Shown one piece after another: positions 43,336 to 52,122 of a stretch of 64,000 nt of DNA. The first letter of the stretch is position 1, and every line of letters begins with the position of its first letter. Origin of the DNA: CALOCN01 sp942491735 (GTDB lineage: Bacteria > Eisenbacteria > RBG-16-71-46 > JABDJR01); NCBI GenBank assembly GCA_942491735.1, contig CALOCN010000018.1, positions 26,507-90,506 on the forward strand. The letters are read 5' to 3'. The notes beneath the pieces are model-generated. The model made no database searches, was not told where the DNA came from, and was given only the letters and a program-made list of their open reading frames with translations. Position numbers and translations under genes: made by a program.

Positions 43336-43992
43336 CTACTGCGAAGTCCGGCCTCCCACGACCGCGTCGGAGCCTTTGTCGTCGGGTTTACGCGCTAGGC
43401 GAATCGTCCCGGTGTCATTGATCCGCTCCACGAAAGGACGGCGGGGCGTGTAATGGACCACGCTGAGCGAGGCCGTGTCGACGACGATGCGCTGGAAATG
43501 GTCCAAATGCAGACCCAGGGCGTCCGCGAGGATGGCCTTGATGACGTCGCCGTGGCTGACCACCCACACGACGGCTTCGGGATGTGAGCGGACGAGGCGC
43601 TGAACCCCGTGGGTGGCCCGGTGCGCCATCTGTGCCATCGTCTCGCCTTGCGGGAACTGAGCAGCCGACGGCAGCCACTGGACGGTTTCCCACGCCGGTT
43701 CGGTCGCCAGCTCACTGAGGGCCGCGCCACTCCAGTCGCCGTAGTCGCATTCGGCGAAGGCTTCGTCCACCGTGGCTTGTGCTCGCCCCCTCGACACCAG
43801 GTCGGCGGTCTGCCGCGCGCGCAGCTGCGGGCTGGACACCAGCGCGTCGAGCGGCACGTCGGCCAACCTACTGCCCAGGTCGAGGGCCTGATCTCGACCA
43901 GTGTCGTCCAGCGGACTGTCACTGCGGCCTGCGAGGACACCCTCGACATTGGCCATCGAACGGCCGTGCCGGATCAGCAGAATCGTGGTCAC
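43336..43992 (-). CDS. Histidine phosphatase (MSMEG_4193-type phosphomutase family)
   Basis: A 218-residue phosphoglycerate-mutase-fold phosphatase. The catalytic LLIRHGRSMAN (phosphohistidine) is at the N-terminus, with SSPQLRARQTAD, AFAECDYGDWSG (acid) and VWVVSHGDVIKAILADALG (second His). It belongs to the conserved mshC neighbourhood; a role in making the inositol or glucosaminyl-inositol precursor is only conjecture. GTG 43992 follows TAGTGT by seven bases. Confidence 0.87.
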   Translation of the reverse strand: MTTILLIRHGRSMANVEGVLAGRSDSPLDDTGRDQALDLGSRLADVPLDALVSSPQLRARQTADLVSRGRAQATVDEAFAECDYGDWSGAALSELATEPAWETVQWLPSAAQFPQGETMAQMAHRATHGVQRLVRSHPEAVVWVVSHGDVIKAILADALGLHLDHFQRIVVDTASLSVVHYTPRRPFVERINDTGTIRLARKPDDKGSDAVVGGRTSQ

Positions 43993-44029
43993 GTCGCTCA
44001 CACTAGGCGGCGTAGGGCACACTGCGAAC
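43993..44029. promoter_or_regulatory. Divergent leaderless promoters, phosphatase and corA
   Basis: TAGTGT (44005-44000) is seven bases before the phosphatase GTG on the minus strand. CACACT (44018-44023) is six bases before the corA GTG on the plus strand. The whole intergenic region is 37 bases. Confidence 0.5.
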
Positions 44030-45061
44030 GTGATCCGTGGGATGGGCGTGTATCGCGGGGGCCAACTGGTCGATGGGGACCAGGTGGCACAGGTGTCCGG
44101 TGAGATCCCCGGGGATGCCGCAGCGCTGCGTCAAGGTTTGGCCGATCTGTACCAGAAAGCCCGCGAAGAACCCGGCCAGTTCGTCTGGATCGGTCTGTTC
44201 GAGCCCTCTCGTGCCGAACTGTCCCTGGTGCAGTCGGTGTTCGACCTCGATCAGTTGCAGGTGGAGGACGCCGCCAATCACCGCCAGCGGCCGAAGGTCG
44301 AACTCGGCGACGGTGATGCCTCCGCCCTGGTCATCATGAAGATTCTTTCCTACTACGAGAAGACCTCGGACGTGGAGACCGGACAGATCTCGATCTTCCT
44401 CGGAGAGCACTTCGTGATCACCGTGCGGTACGGCCCGCTCGGGGACATCACGCGTATCCGCCGACGTCTGGAAGCGAACCCCGACTTCCTGTCACACGGA
44501 GCGACCGCGGTGGCACACGCAATCATGGACGCCACGGTGGACGGATACTTGAGCGTCGCCGAGGAGATCAACAGGGATATCGAGGAACTCGAGGAGTCTG
44601 TGTTCTCCCCCGAGCGCACCAACGATGCGGAGATGATCTATCGGATCAAGCGCGAGAACCTCGAGATGCGACGGGCTGTGAGCCCGCTTGTGTCCATCGC
44701 GCACCAGTTGGTCCGCGACGAGGTGCGCGGGATCCCCGGCGAGTTGGAATCGTTCTTCCGGGACCTCGGAGATCACGTGCTGCGCGTCGCTGATCAGGCC
44801 GAGACCAATGACCAACTCCTGATGACCCTGCTCATGGCCGCAACCTCCCGGCAGGACTTGCAGCAGAACAACGACATGCGCCGGATCAGTGCCTACGTTG
44901 CGATCGCAGCGGTGCCGACGATGATCGCCGGAATCTATGGCATGAACTTCGAATGGATGCCGGAACTACGGTGGCGCTACGGATATGTCCTCGTGCTGGC
45001 GTTGATGGGTGGCATCTGTTTCTCCCTCTACCGCGGCTTCAAACGCTCCGGGTGGCTGTGA
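44030..45061 (+). CDS. corA: CorA-type magnesium/cobalt transporter
   Basis: A 343-residue CorA-family channel. A large cytoplasmic N-terminal funnel domain and a long stalk helix (IMDATVDGYLSVAEEINRDIEELEESVF) lead to two C-terminal membrane helices with the pore signature YGMNFEWMPEL between them. The second helix ends in RGFKRSGWL, a basic tail as expected. GTG 44030 is favoured by the six-base spacing from CACACT; longer upstream frames run antisense to the phosphatase gene. Confidence 0.92.
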   Translation: MIRGMGVYRGGQLVDGDQVAQVSGEIPGDAAALRQGLADLYQKAREEPGQFVWIGLFEPSRAELSLVQSVFDLDQLQVEDAANHRQRPKVELGDGDASALVIMKILSYYEKTSDVETGQISIFLGEHFVITVRYGPLGDITRIRRRLEANPDFLSHGATAVAHAIMDATVDGYLSVAEEINRDIEELEESVFSPERTNDAEMIYRIKRENLEMRRAVSPLVSIAHQLVRDEVRGIPGELESFFRDLGDHVLRVADQAETNDQLLMTLLMAATSRQDLQQNNDMRRISAYVAIAAVPTMIAGIYGMNFEWMPELRWRYGYVLVLALMGGICFSLYRGFKRSGWL

Positions 45062-45082
45062 GCGGGGCTCGCGGCACCGCTT

Positions 45083-45913
45083 CTAGGCAGTGATGGCCCC
45101 GGTGCCGAGCATCGCGAAGAGGAACAAGCCCAGGGCGACCCGGTAGATCACGAACGGCAGGAACGAGCCGTGGGACACATACCGGATCAGCCATGCGATC
45201 ACGGCGTACCCGACGAAGAACGCGATGATAGTGGCGAGAATCGTCGGCCCCCAGGAGGCGTTCTTGTCATCGCCGATCTTCAGCGCCTCATACACCCCGG
45301 AAACCAGCACCGCCGGGATCGCCAGCAGGAAGGCGTAGCGGGTGGCCGCCGGGCGATCGAATCCCATGAATCGCCCGGTGCTGATCGTCGCTCCGGACCG
45401 CGAGACCCCTGGGATCAAGGCCAAGGCCTGACCGAAGCCGAAGACTAATCCCGTCTTGATATTGAGATCGTCGAGGGTCTTCGTCTGCGGGCCCCAGCGG
45501 TCGGCCGCGCCGAGCACCAGGCCGAACACGATCAAGACCGTCGCCACGAGCCACAAGTTGCGGGCAGCGGTCTCGATCTGGCTGCTGAAGACAAACCCGA
45601 AGAACCCGATCGGGAGCGTTCCGAAGATCACGTACCAGCCCATGCGGGCATCGATATTGGAGCGGAGCTCTGGCGTGTACAGCGAGCGAGTCCACGTACT
45701 GAGGATGCGCCAGATGTCGTGCCGGAAGTAGATCAGGACAGCCGTCTCGGTGCCGATCTGCGTGACCGCGGTGAACGCTGCCCCCGGATCGTCCCAACCG
45801 GCGAACGTGCTCACGATGAGAAGGTGTGCACTCGAGGAGACGGGCAGGAATTCGGTGAGGCCTTGCACGATGCCCAGGATGAGTGCCTGGAAGTAGGTGA
45901 TCGGGTCGTGCAT
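45083..45913 (-). CDS. uppP: Undecaprenyl-diphosphatase UppP
   Basis: A 276-residue polytopic membrane phosphatase that recycles the undecaprenyl carrier for cell-wall synthesis and can give bacitracin resistance. Both signature segments are present: GLTEFLPVSSSAHL near the N-terminus and LALIPGVSRSGATIS in the middle (catalytic Glu, His and Arg). The ATG at 45913 overlaps the stop of the upstream oxidoreductase gene (TGATG), so it is coupled; an in-frame GTG at 45916 is an alternative. Confidence 0.95.
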   Translation of the reverse strand: MHDPITYFQALILGIVQGLTEFLPVSSSAHLLIVSTFAGWDDPGAAFTAVTQIGTETAVLIYFRHDIWRILSTWTRSLYTPELRSNIDARMGWYVIFGTLPIGFFGFVFSSQIETAARNLWLVATVLIVFGLVLGAADRWGPQTKTLDDLNIKTGLVFGFGQALALIPGVSRSGATISTGRFMGFDRPAATRYAFLLAIPAVLVSGVYEALKIGDDKNASWGPTILATIIAFFVGYAVIAWLIRYVSHGSFLPFVIYRVALGLFLFAMLGTGAITA

Positions 45914-46959
45914 CACGCCAGTCCGGCGGATTCCACAACCTCGGCCATGGTGCGCAGCGTCTGAAGCCGTTCCTCAAGGCTGCCCGCATAGGTGGCAACC
46001 GTCAGCGTCGTCACACCGGCGTCCGCGTAGGCGTGGAGACGATCTCGGACCCGGTCAGGGGGGCCGATCAGTGAGGTCTTGTCGATGAAGTCGAGCGGCA
46101 CCGCGGCCATCGCACCCACTTGGTCTTTGGACAAGTACTTGTTCTGGATGTCGATGGCGGCTTCTTCGTACCCCATGCGGGAGGCCAAGCGGTTGTAGAA
46201 GTTCTTCTCACGGCTGCCCATTCCGCCGATGTACAGCGCGGAGTAGGCGCGGACCGGCATGGCGCAGGTCTCGAGGTCGTCGCCGAAAACCACCGGCACT
46301 GTGGGGACGACGTCGAAACCATCGAGGGTCTTGCCCACCTTCTGGCGGCCGGTTTCGATGCTGGACAGCAACTCCCCCGCGAACTCGGGGGCGAAGAAGA
46401 TCGCCAGCCACCCGTCGAACAGCTCGCCTGTCAGTTCCAGGTTCTTCGGGCCGATCGCGGCGAGGTACATGGGGATCTGGTCGCGTACGGGGTGCACGGT
46501 GAGCGTCAACGCCTTGCCCGGTCCGTCCGGCAGCGGCAGTGTGAAGAACTCACCGTCGTACTGCAGGCGCTCGCGGCGAAGCGCCTTACGGACGATGTCG
46601 GTGTACTCCCGGGTGCGTGCCAGGGGCTTGTCGAACTTGACCCCGTGCCAGCCCTCTGACACCTGCGGACCGGACACACCGAGGCCGAGACGGAAGCGCC
46701 CCCCGGACAGGGCGTCGAGGGTGGCCGCGGTCATCGCGCAGTTCGCCGGCGTTCGCCCGGGAATCTGGAAGATGGCACTTCCGATGTCGATCTGCTCGGT
46801 CTGCGCGGCGACCCAGGCGAGCACCGTGGCGGCATCCGATCCGTAGGCCTCAGCAGCCCAGGCCACCGCGTAACCCAGTCGGTCGGCCTCACGGGCCAGG
46901 GTGAGGTTGTCGGCGTCGTTCCCGGCGCCCCAGTATCCGAGGTTCACTCCAAGTCGCAT
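45913..46959 (-). CDS. LLM-class F420-dependent oxidoreductase
   Basis: A 348-residue luciferase-like monooxygenase-fold enzyme of the F420 class: N-terminal LGVNLGYWGAGND, then EAYGSDAATVLAWVAAQTEQIDIGSAIFQIPGR-type core segments, and RFRLGLGVSGPQVSEGWHGV. Such enzymes reduce or oxidise varied substrates with coenzyme F420; the substrate is not readable. ATG 46959 follows TAGGCT by seven bases and removes a long false N-terminal extension. It is cotranscribed with uppP by overlap. Confidence 0.9.
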   Translation of the reverse strand: MRLGVNLGYWGAGNDADNLTLAREADRLGYAVAWAAEAYGSDAATVLAWVAAQTEQIDIGSAIFQIPGRTPANCAMTAATLDALSGGRFRLGLGVSGPQVSEGWHGVKFDKPLARTREYTDIVRKALRRERLQYDGEFFTLPLPDGPGKALTLTVHPVRDQIPMYLAAIGPKNLELTGELFDGWLAIFFAPEFAGELLSSIETGRQKVGKTLDGFDVVPTVPVVFGDDLETCAMPVRAYSALYIGGMGSREKNFYNRLASRMGYEEAAIDIQNKYLSKDQVGAMAAVPLDFIDKTSLIGPPDRVRDRLHAYADAGVTTLTVATYAGSLEERLQTLRTMAEVVESAGLA

Positions 46960-47045
46960 GCCCGGCAGCCTAGCCCGAGGATGGGCCATTGCCCGCAGAA
47001 GGCCAAGCAAACGGCGGGTGAGGGCGGTTTGCCCGTGCCCCCGTG

Positions 47046-47071
47046 TGCCCACGGACCCACCGGCGTGGGCA
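47046..47071. repeat. Hairpin between divergent oxidoreductase and reductase genes
   Basis: TGCCCACG (47046-47053) pairs perfectly with CGTGGGCA (47064-47071) over a ten-base loop. It is about 90 bases before the oxidoreductase start and 130 before the aldo/keto reductase start. It could be an operator or a hairpin; nothing else is recognisable in this 244-base gap. Confidence 0.35.
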
Positions 47072-47203
47072 ACAACCCCGGGTTCCCAGCCTCCACCGAT
47101 TCCACTCCCCGATGGGCGATAGGGAGGGACCACCACCTGCCAGCCGCCCAGAACAACCGCGTTTGTCAGGCCCGCGCGGCCATGTCTCAGATAGCGTTTG
47201 GTC

Positions 47204-48187
47204 GTGGAGATGCGATCGGTCGGCAGGAGCGGGCTGCGGGTGAGCCGGATCGCCTTGGGGACAATGACCTGGGGCCGGGACACCGACGAGCACGAGGCCG
47301 CCGAACTGCTCGACATGTTCCTGGGCGCCGGCGGCACGCTGGTGGACACCGCGGATGTCTATGCCGAGGGCGAGTCGGAGAAGATCCTGGGGCGTCTGCT
47401 CGTGGACAGCGATCGCCGCGATGCCGTCGTCATCGCGACCAAAGCGGTGTCCCGGCCCAACAGCGAGCGCAGGTTCGATGCCTCCCGCACCCATCTGCTC
47501 AACAGCCTCAATGGGTCATTGCGCCGCCTAGGGGTCGACCACATCGACTTGTGGCAGTTGCACGCCTGGGACCCACTGACCCCCATCGAGGAGACGCTGA
47601 GCGCCGTGGACATCGCCGTCTCCTCGGGCAAGGTGCGCTACGTGGGGATCAGCAACTATGCCGGTTGGCAGACCTCCCAGGTCGCCACCTGGCAGAGCGC
47701 CGCACCGGGACGCACGATTCCGGTCTGTTCGCAGATGGAGTACTCCTTGCTGCAGCGTGGGATCGAGCGGGAGGTCTTGCCAGCCCTCAAGGCCCACGGC
47801 ATGGGACTGATCGCCTGGTCGGCTCTGGGCCGCGGCGTTCTGTCGGGAAAATACCGCTCGGGCATCCCTGCGGACTCCCGCGCAGGCAACCCCGTCTTCG
47901 CGAGTTTCGTCCAGCCGTACCTGACGGAGGGCGCCCGCCGGATCGCAGACGCGACGGCTACCGCGGCCGAGGGGCTCGGGGTCAGTCCGACGGAGGTCGC
48001 GCTCGCCTGGGTCCGCGACCAGCCTGGTGTGACCGCGGCGCTGGTCGGCACTCGGACCGCCGCCCAACTACGCACGGCCCTGGCCAGTGAGGAACTCCTT
48101 ATCCCCGACCAGATCGCACAAGCACTCAGTGAGGTATCGGCTCCAGCGATGTCGTACCCCGAGTTCGGGTGGAACCAGAGAAGCTGA
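47204..48187 (+). CDS. Aldo/keto reductase
   Basis: A 327-residue NADPH-dependent (beta/alpha)8 reductase. The tetrad is visible: Asp in VDTADVYAEGESE with Tyr four residues on, Lys in VIATKAVS and His in LWQLHAWDP; the cofactor segment follows (IAWSALGRGVLSGKYRSG). The start is GTG 47204, six bases after TAGCGT. The substrate is unknown; the sequence is of the YajO/Tas-like group. Confidence 0.9.
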   Translation: MEMRSVGRSGLRVSRIALGTMTWGRDTDEHEAAELLDMFLGAGGTLVDTADVYAEGESEKILGRLLVDSDRRDAVVIATKAVSRPNSERRFDASRTHLLNSLNGSLRRLGVDHIDLWQLHAWDPLTPIEETLSAVDIAVSSGKVRYVGISNYAGWQTSQVATWQSAAPGRTIPVCSQMEYSLLQRGIEREVLPALKAHGMGLIAWSALGRGVLSGKYRSGIPADSRAGNPVFASFVQPYLTEGARRIADATATAAEGLGVSPTEVALAWVRDQPGVTAALVGTRTAAQLRTALASEELLIPDQIAQALSEVSAPAMSYPEFGWNQRS

Positions 48188-48199
48188 TCGCCTGCGCGG

Positions 48200-49498
48200 T
48201 CACGAACCGCCGGTGTATTCGCTCAATGCGCTCAACGGGATGGACAGCCACTGCGGGCGATTCCGCTTCTCGTACACGGCTTCGTAGGCCGCCTTGTCGA
48301 TCAAGTAGGCGCGGAGTATCACCTCATCGACAGGACCTGCGGCTGATTCGTACCCAGCGCGGAACGCAGAGCAGGCGCGAACTCGCCACTGCCTGGCAGC
48401 AGCAGTGTCGCCCCAAGCCAGCCACGCGACATACGCGAATGACCGGAGCATGCCTGCCACGTCGCGCATCGGATGGTCGGGCAGACGGCGAACCTCGAGG
48501 TTTTCACCCGGTTCGCCCTCGAAATCGCACATCCGCCACCCATGCGCTGTCCACAGCACCTGTCCGAGGTGTAGGTCTCCGTGCACGCGTTGGACGTCGA
48601 CCTGATGGTCGCGGCTGGACAGGGCAGCCACCTGTTGGAGCAGATCGGCGAGCATCGGCGCAATCTCTGGAACCGCGTGGGCTGCTCGGATGATCCGCCC
48701 CGCGAGGCGGTGTTCGAGGTGCTCAGCCGAAATGCTGGTCTGCGGAAAGGCCCTCGCGAGATCGGCGTGGACGCGGGCAGTGACCTGTCCGAGTTCGCGA
48801 GCGCGTTCAATGAAGTCGTCCCCCTGCTTCAACGCCTTGTACGCCAGAATCCCCGCGTCGAGCGCCCCCGGGTAGAACTCCTGAATGACCGCCAGATGCC
48901 CGTGCACCAGGTACGCCTCATCGGGATCGCGCCACCCGCCGTTGACCCATCCGAGGACCTGTCCAACGTCCTGGCAACCGGACATGGACAACCGCCAGGG
49001 CACTTCCACCTCGGGATTGATGCCCGGATTGAGTCGCCGGAGCACTTTGACGAGCACTCGGTCGTCGAATACCACAGAGGTGTTGCTCTGTTCGACGTCG
49101 AGCACGCGGAAGTTCGTCAGTTCCATCGTGTCGGCCCGCCATTGGGCCGCGGGCCGTACCGGTGTTGCGGCCGGATCCAACTGCGGACCTGCATCCTCCG
49201 CCTCGAGCAGAGCGGCTACGCATGCACCGTCGCTGACCGCGTCCACGAGCGTGCCCTCGGCAGTGGTCGCAATGACGTGCTCCTGAGAACACCCAGCCCG
49301 AATGGCAACCGGCACCTGGTAGACGTGCCAGCCCTGGCCCTGCAATTGCACACCGAGGATCACGTGATCGAACCCGTCCATTCGACAACGCGACAGGATG
49401 CGCGATTCGGATACGTCGTGACCTTTTGCGGCGTACCACCGGCGTCCGGGCAACCACGCGGTCAGCGCGGCACACAGCACGTCGTCGGCCAGTTCCAT
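48200..49498 (-). CDS. mak: Maltokinase (aminoglycoside phosphotransferase fold)
   Basis: A 432-residue kinase that makes maltose-1-phosphate for the GlgE alpha-glucan pathway. The N-terminal cap (LTAWLPGRRWYAAKG) is typical of maltokinase. The kinase part has VLVKVLRRLNPGINPE (ATP lysine), the catalytic VQRVHGDLHLGQVLW and the metal-binding MCDFEGEPG. No glgE or treS lies within the window. It converges on the aldo/keto reductase with only 12 bases between the stops. Confidence 0.88.
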   Translation of the reverse strand: MELADDVLCAALTAWLPGRRWYAAKGHDVSESRILSRCRMDGFDHVILGVQLQGQGWHVYQVPVAIRAGCSQEHVIATTAEGTLVDAVSDGACVAALLEAEDAGPQLDPAATPVRPAAQWRADTMELTNFRVLDVEQSNTSVVFDDRVLVKVLRRLNPGINPEVEVPWRLSMSGCQDVGQVLGWVNGGWRDPDEAYLVHGHLAVIQEFYPGALDAGILAYKALKQGDDFIERARELGQVTARVHADLARAFPQTSISAEHLEHRLAGRIIRAAHAVPEIAPMLADLLQQVAALSSRDHQVDVQRVHGDLHLGQVLWTAHGWRMCDFEGEPGENLEVRRLPDHPMRDVAGMLRSFAYVAWLAWGDTAAARQWRVRACSAFRAGYESAAGPVDEVILRAYLIDKAAYEAVYEKRNRPQWLSIPLSALSEYTGGS

Positions 49499-49566
49499 AA
49501 CCGCTGAGTCTGCCGGAAACAGCGAGATGATGGCCGACCCGCGCTCGGCGGGATTACCGTGAGAGC

Positions 49567-51195
49567 GTGAGCACGCACACTGTCACCAACCAGCCACCTC
49601 CGCTGATCCACAACGCCTTCACCGACGACGATGCCCTGATCGACGCGGTCGCAGCGTTCGGCGGTCAACCCGATGAGACCAGCCTGGTCGAGTTGGGTGA
49701 ACTGGCGGGCTCGGAGAAAGCCCGCGAATGGGGGCGCCTGGCCAACGAGTTCACTCCGGTCCTCCGCACGCACGACCGGTACGGCAACCGCATCGATGAG
49801 GTTGAGTTCCACCCCGCGTGGCACGAACTCATGACCGTCGCGGTCTCCCACGGCCTGCACGCAGCGCCCTGGACCGCGGACGACAAGGCGGCGCACGTAC
49901 ACCGCGCGGCGAAGTTCATCACCTGGGCCGAGGTCGAGGCAGGCCACGGCTGCCCGATCTCCATGACATACGCCGCAATCCCCGCGTTGCGTGTGGACGC
50001 CGAGGGTACGGGCAGTTGGGAGCGCGGGCTGACCAGCCGCGAGTATGACTTCGGACTGCGCGCACCGCAGGGCAAAGCCGGCCTGATCGCTGGCATGGCC
50101 ATGACCGAGAAGCAAGGCGGCTCGGACGTCCGGACGAACACCACCGTCGCCACCCCGACTGAGGACGGCTATCTGCTCACCGGGCACAAATGGTTCTGTT
50201 CGGCGCCGATGAGCGACGTGTTCCTCGTGCTCGCGCAGGCGCCCGGCGGACTGACGTGCTTCATCGTTCCCAGAGTCCTGCCGGACGGCACCCGCAACGT
50301 GTTCCAGATTCAGCGGCTAAAGGACAAACTCGGCAACCGTTCGAACGCCTCCAGTGAGATCGAGTTCAACGGCACGTGGGCACAGCGACTCGGTGACGAA
50401 GGGCGTGGCGTACGAACCATCGTCGAGATGGTGTCAGCCACGCGTCTGGACACAGTTCTGGGCTCCACCGGTCTCATGCGCAAGGCCCTGTCCGAGGCGA
50501 TCTGGCACGCGGAGCACCGGGAGGCGTTCGGCGCCAGGCTCATCGACCAACCGCTGATGCGCCAGGTGCTCGCGGATCTGGCTCTCGAGGTGGAAGCCGC
50601 GACGTGGCTGGGCATCCGATTGGCGCATGCGGTGGATGCCTCCTCGGCCGGCTCGAGCGAGCAAGCAGCATTCCGCCGGATCGCCCTGCCGATGTCGAAG
50701 TACTACGTGTGCAAGCGCGCGCCGGGGATGACTTTCGAGGCGATGGAGTGCCTCGGCGGCGTGGGCTACGTGGAGGAGACCGGGATGCCCCGGTTGTATC
50801 GGGAGGCACCGGTCAACTCCATCTGGGAGGGCTCGGGCAATGTGAACGCTTTGGATCTGCTGCGGGCCATCTCCCGCAACCCCGAAAGCCTCGACGCCTA
50901 CCTGCAGAATCTGGCGCCGGCCGCGGGCTGTGACGAGGCGTTTGACACAGGTTTGCGCGACGTCCTCAACGCTCTGGCTCAGAACCCCGCCGGCGCCCCT
51001 GCTCGCGCACGGTGGCTCGCCGAGAAGATGGCCCTGCTGCTTCAGGCGTCCCTGCTGGTGACGCACGCGCCGGCGGCGGTTTCCGAGGCGTTCATCGCGA
51101 CAAGACTTCGTCAGTCCGAGGGGACGTACGGCGTGGTGGACATGGGCGCGCAGGACGTCGAAGCGATCCTGGAGCGCGCCCGCGTGGGTGGTTGA
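49567..51195 (+). CDS. AidB-like acyl-CoA dehydrogenase
   Basis: A 542-residue member of the AidB subgroup of flavin acyl-CoA dehydrogenases, first known as an alkylation-response protein in E. coli. Diagnostic are AMTEKQGGSDVRTNTT, GHKWFCSAPMSDVFLVLAQ, RLKDKLGNRSNASSEIEF, the ECLGGVGYVEE loop and IWEGSGNVNALDLLRA in place of the usual catalytic-glutamate loop. The C-terminal quarter is the extra helical domain of AidB. GTG 49567 lies six bases after TACCGT. It is divergent from mak. Confidence 0.92.
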   Translation: MSTHTVTNQPPPLIHNAFTDDDALIDAVAAFGGQPDETSLVELGELAGSEKAREWGRLANEFTPVLRTHDRYGNRIDEVEFHPAWHELMTVAVSHGLHAAPWTADDKAAHVHRAAKFITWAEVEAGHGCPISMTYAAIPALRVDAEGTGSWERGLTSREYDFGLRAPQGKAGLIAGMAMTEKQGGSDVRTNTTVATPTEDGYLLTGHKWFCSAPMSDVFLVLAQAPGGLTCFIVPRVLPDGTRNVFQIQRLKDKLGNRSNASSEIEFNGTWAQRLGDEGRGVRTIVEMVSATRLDTVLGSTGLMRKALSEAIWHAEHREAFGARLIDQPLMRQVLADLALEVEAATWLGIRLAHAVDASSAGSSEQAAFRRIALPMSKYYVCKRAPGMTFEAMECLGGVGYVEETGMPRLYREAPVNSIWEGSGNVNALDLLRAISRNPESLDAYLQNLAPAAGCDEAFDTGLRDVLNALAQNPAGAPARARWLAEKMALLLQASLLVTHAPAAVSEAFIATRLRQSEGTYGVVDMGAQDVEAILERARVGG

Positions 51196-51259
51196 TGGAT
51201 CGCTCCGCCGGTCTGGACTGATCCGTTGGAGTCGGGCGACCCGGCGCGCGCGGCCAGGC

Positions 51260-51384
51260 GTGCATCCGTTGGAGTTGGGTACATCGGTTGGACACAAGTA
51301 CAGGCGTTGGAGTTGCGCGGCCCGCGGTTGTCCATCGGATGTGCGGTTGTCCAACGGATATGCAGAACTCCAACGGCTGTCTGC
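51260..51384. repeat. 19-base ladder palindrome, family P1, complete copy C1
   Basis: Direct units at 51260-51278, 51279-51297 and 51298-51316; centre GCGGCCCGCGG (51317-51327); inverted units at 51328-51346, 51347-51365 and 51366-51384. The first unit, GTGCATCCGTTGGAGTTGG, is identical to the first unit of copy C2, and the last inverted unit, AACTCCAACGGCTGTCTGC, is identical to the last of C2. Confidence 0.9.
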
Positions 51385-51413
51385 GGGGGCCGGCCTGGCC
51401 CGCACGGCCCGGT

Positions 51414-51538
51414 GTGCATCCGTTGGAGTTGGGTACATCCGTTGGAGATAGGTACGGATGTTGGAGTTGCGCGGCCCGTGGTTCTCCAACGGATGTGCGG
51501 TTGTCCAACGCCTGTACCCAACTCCAACGGCTGTCTGC
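51414..51538. repeat. 19-base ladder palindrome, family P1, complete copy C2
   Basis: Direct units at 51414-51432, 51433-51451 and 51452-51470; centre GCGGCCCGTGG (51471-51481); inverted units at 51482-51500, 51501-51519 and 51520-51538. It is a tandem partner of C1, 29 bases downstream in the same orientation. Confidence 0.9.
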
Positions 51539-51621
51539 GTCAAGGCGGCTGTCCAAGGTCCCTGAGCCGGATCTCGGGCGCGTCGAGACCAACCGCGTCG
51601 TCGTACGGCAGGATCGTGCCT

Positions 51622-52122
51622 ATGGCTACACGCATCGATGAGGTCCAGTCCTACGACGCTGACCCCGACACCGTCTTCGCAATGCTGGCCGACGAGGAGT
51701 TCATCGTCCACAAGAGCACGCAGAGCGGGTCGCTCGACGTCACGGCCGAGGTCGAGGAGGTCGGTGACCGCACCCGGATCCGTAACAAGCGGGTCATGCC
51801 CGCGAAGGTTCCCGGCTTCGTGAAGCGCTTCCTCGGCGACACCATTCCGATGGACGAGACACAGACCTGGGCCGCAGCCGACGGTCAAGGAGGCCGGGAC
51901 GGCGAGTTCTCGGTGGACTTCGACGGTCAGCCCATCGGGTTCTCCGGCACGATTTCGCTACGACCCGAGGGCGCCGGCGCAGCCGTCGAGACCAAGGGCA
52001 CGATCAAGTGCACAGTGCCGTTCGTCGGCGGACGCATCGAGAAGTTCGCCGCCGAATGGATCAGCAAGTACTTGAACAAGGAGCAGCGCGTGGGCGCCCA
52101 GTGGCTCGAGGATCACGCCTGA
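51622..52122 (+). CDS. DUF2505 / SRPBCC-like protein
   Basis: A 166-residue START-like fold protein of the DUF2505 family, common in actinobacteria. The pattern ATRIDEVQSYDADPDTVFAMLADEEF at the start, VMPAKVPGFVKRFLG in the middle and the amphipathic helix GRIEKFAAEWISKYLNKEQRVGAQW at the end fit a hydrophobic-ligand cavity. Function unknown. The ATG is seven bases after CAGGAT, and its 3' end overlaps the convergent zapE gene by ten bases. Confidence 0.87.
   Translation: MATRIDEVQSYDADPDTVFAMLADEEFIVHKSTQSGSLDVTAEVEEVGDRTRIRNKRVMPAKVPGFVKRFLGDTIPMDETQTWAAADGQGGRDGEFSVDFDGQPIGFSGTISLRPEGAGAAVETKGTIKCTVPFVGGRIEKFAAEWISKYLNKEQRVGAQWLEDHA

Larger units (their letters stand above)
51196..51621. 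other. 426-base gap filled by P1 ladder repeats
   Basis: Between the AidB-like and DUF2505 genes, which read the same way, there is one isolated P1 unit (core CGTTGGA at 51224-51230) and two complete ladder elements. A CAGGAT -10-like hexamer at 51609-51614 precedes the next gene. Long open frames across this region on both strands are a by-product of the repeats, not genes. Confidence 0.7.

Noticed and set aside
51260..51538. CRISPR array
   Set aside because: The 19-base units are contiguous with no unique spacers, half of them are inverted, and there are no cas genes nearby.
51092..51888. Several repeat-rich open frames over the P1 elements on both strands
   Set aside because: Their peptide repeats (such as PTPTDVPNSNG) come from translating 19-base DNA repeats; frames, starts and neighbours do not support genes.
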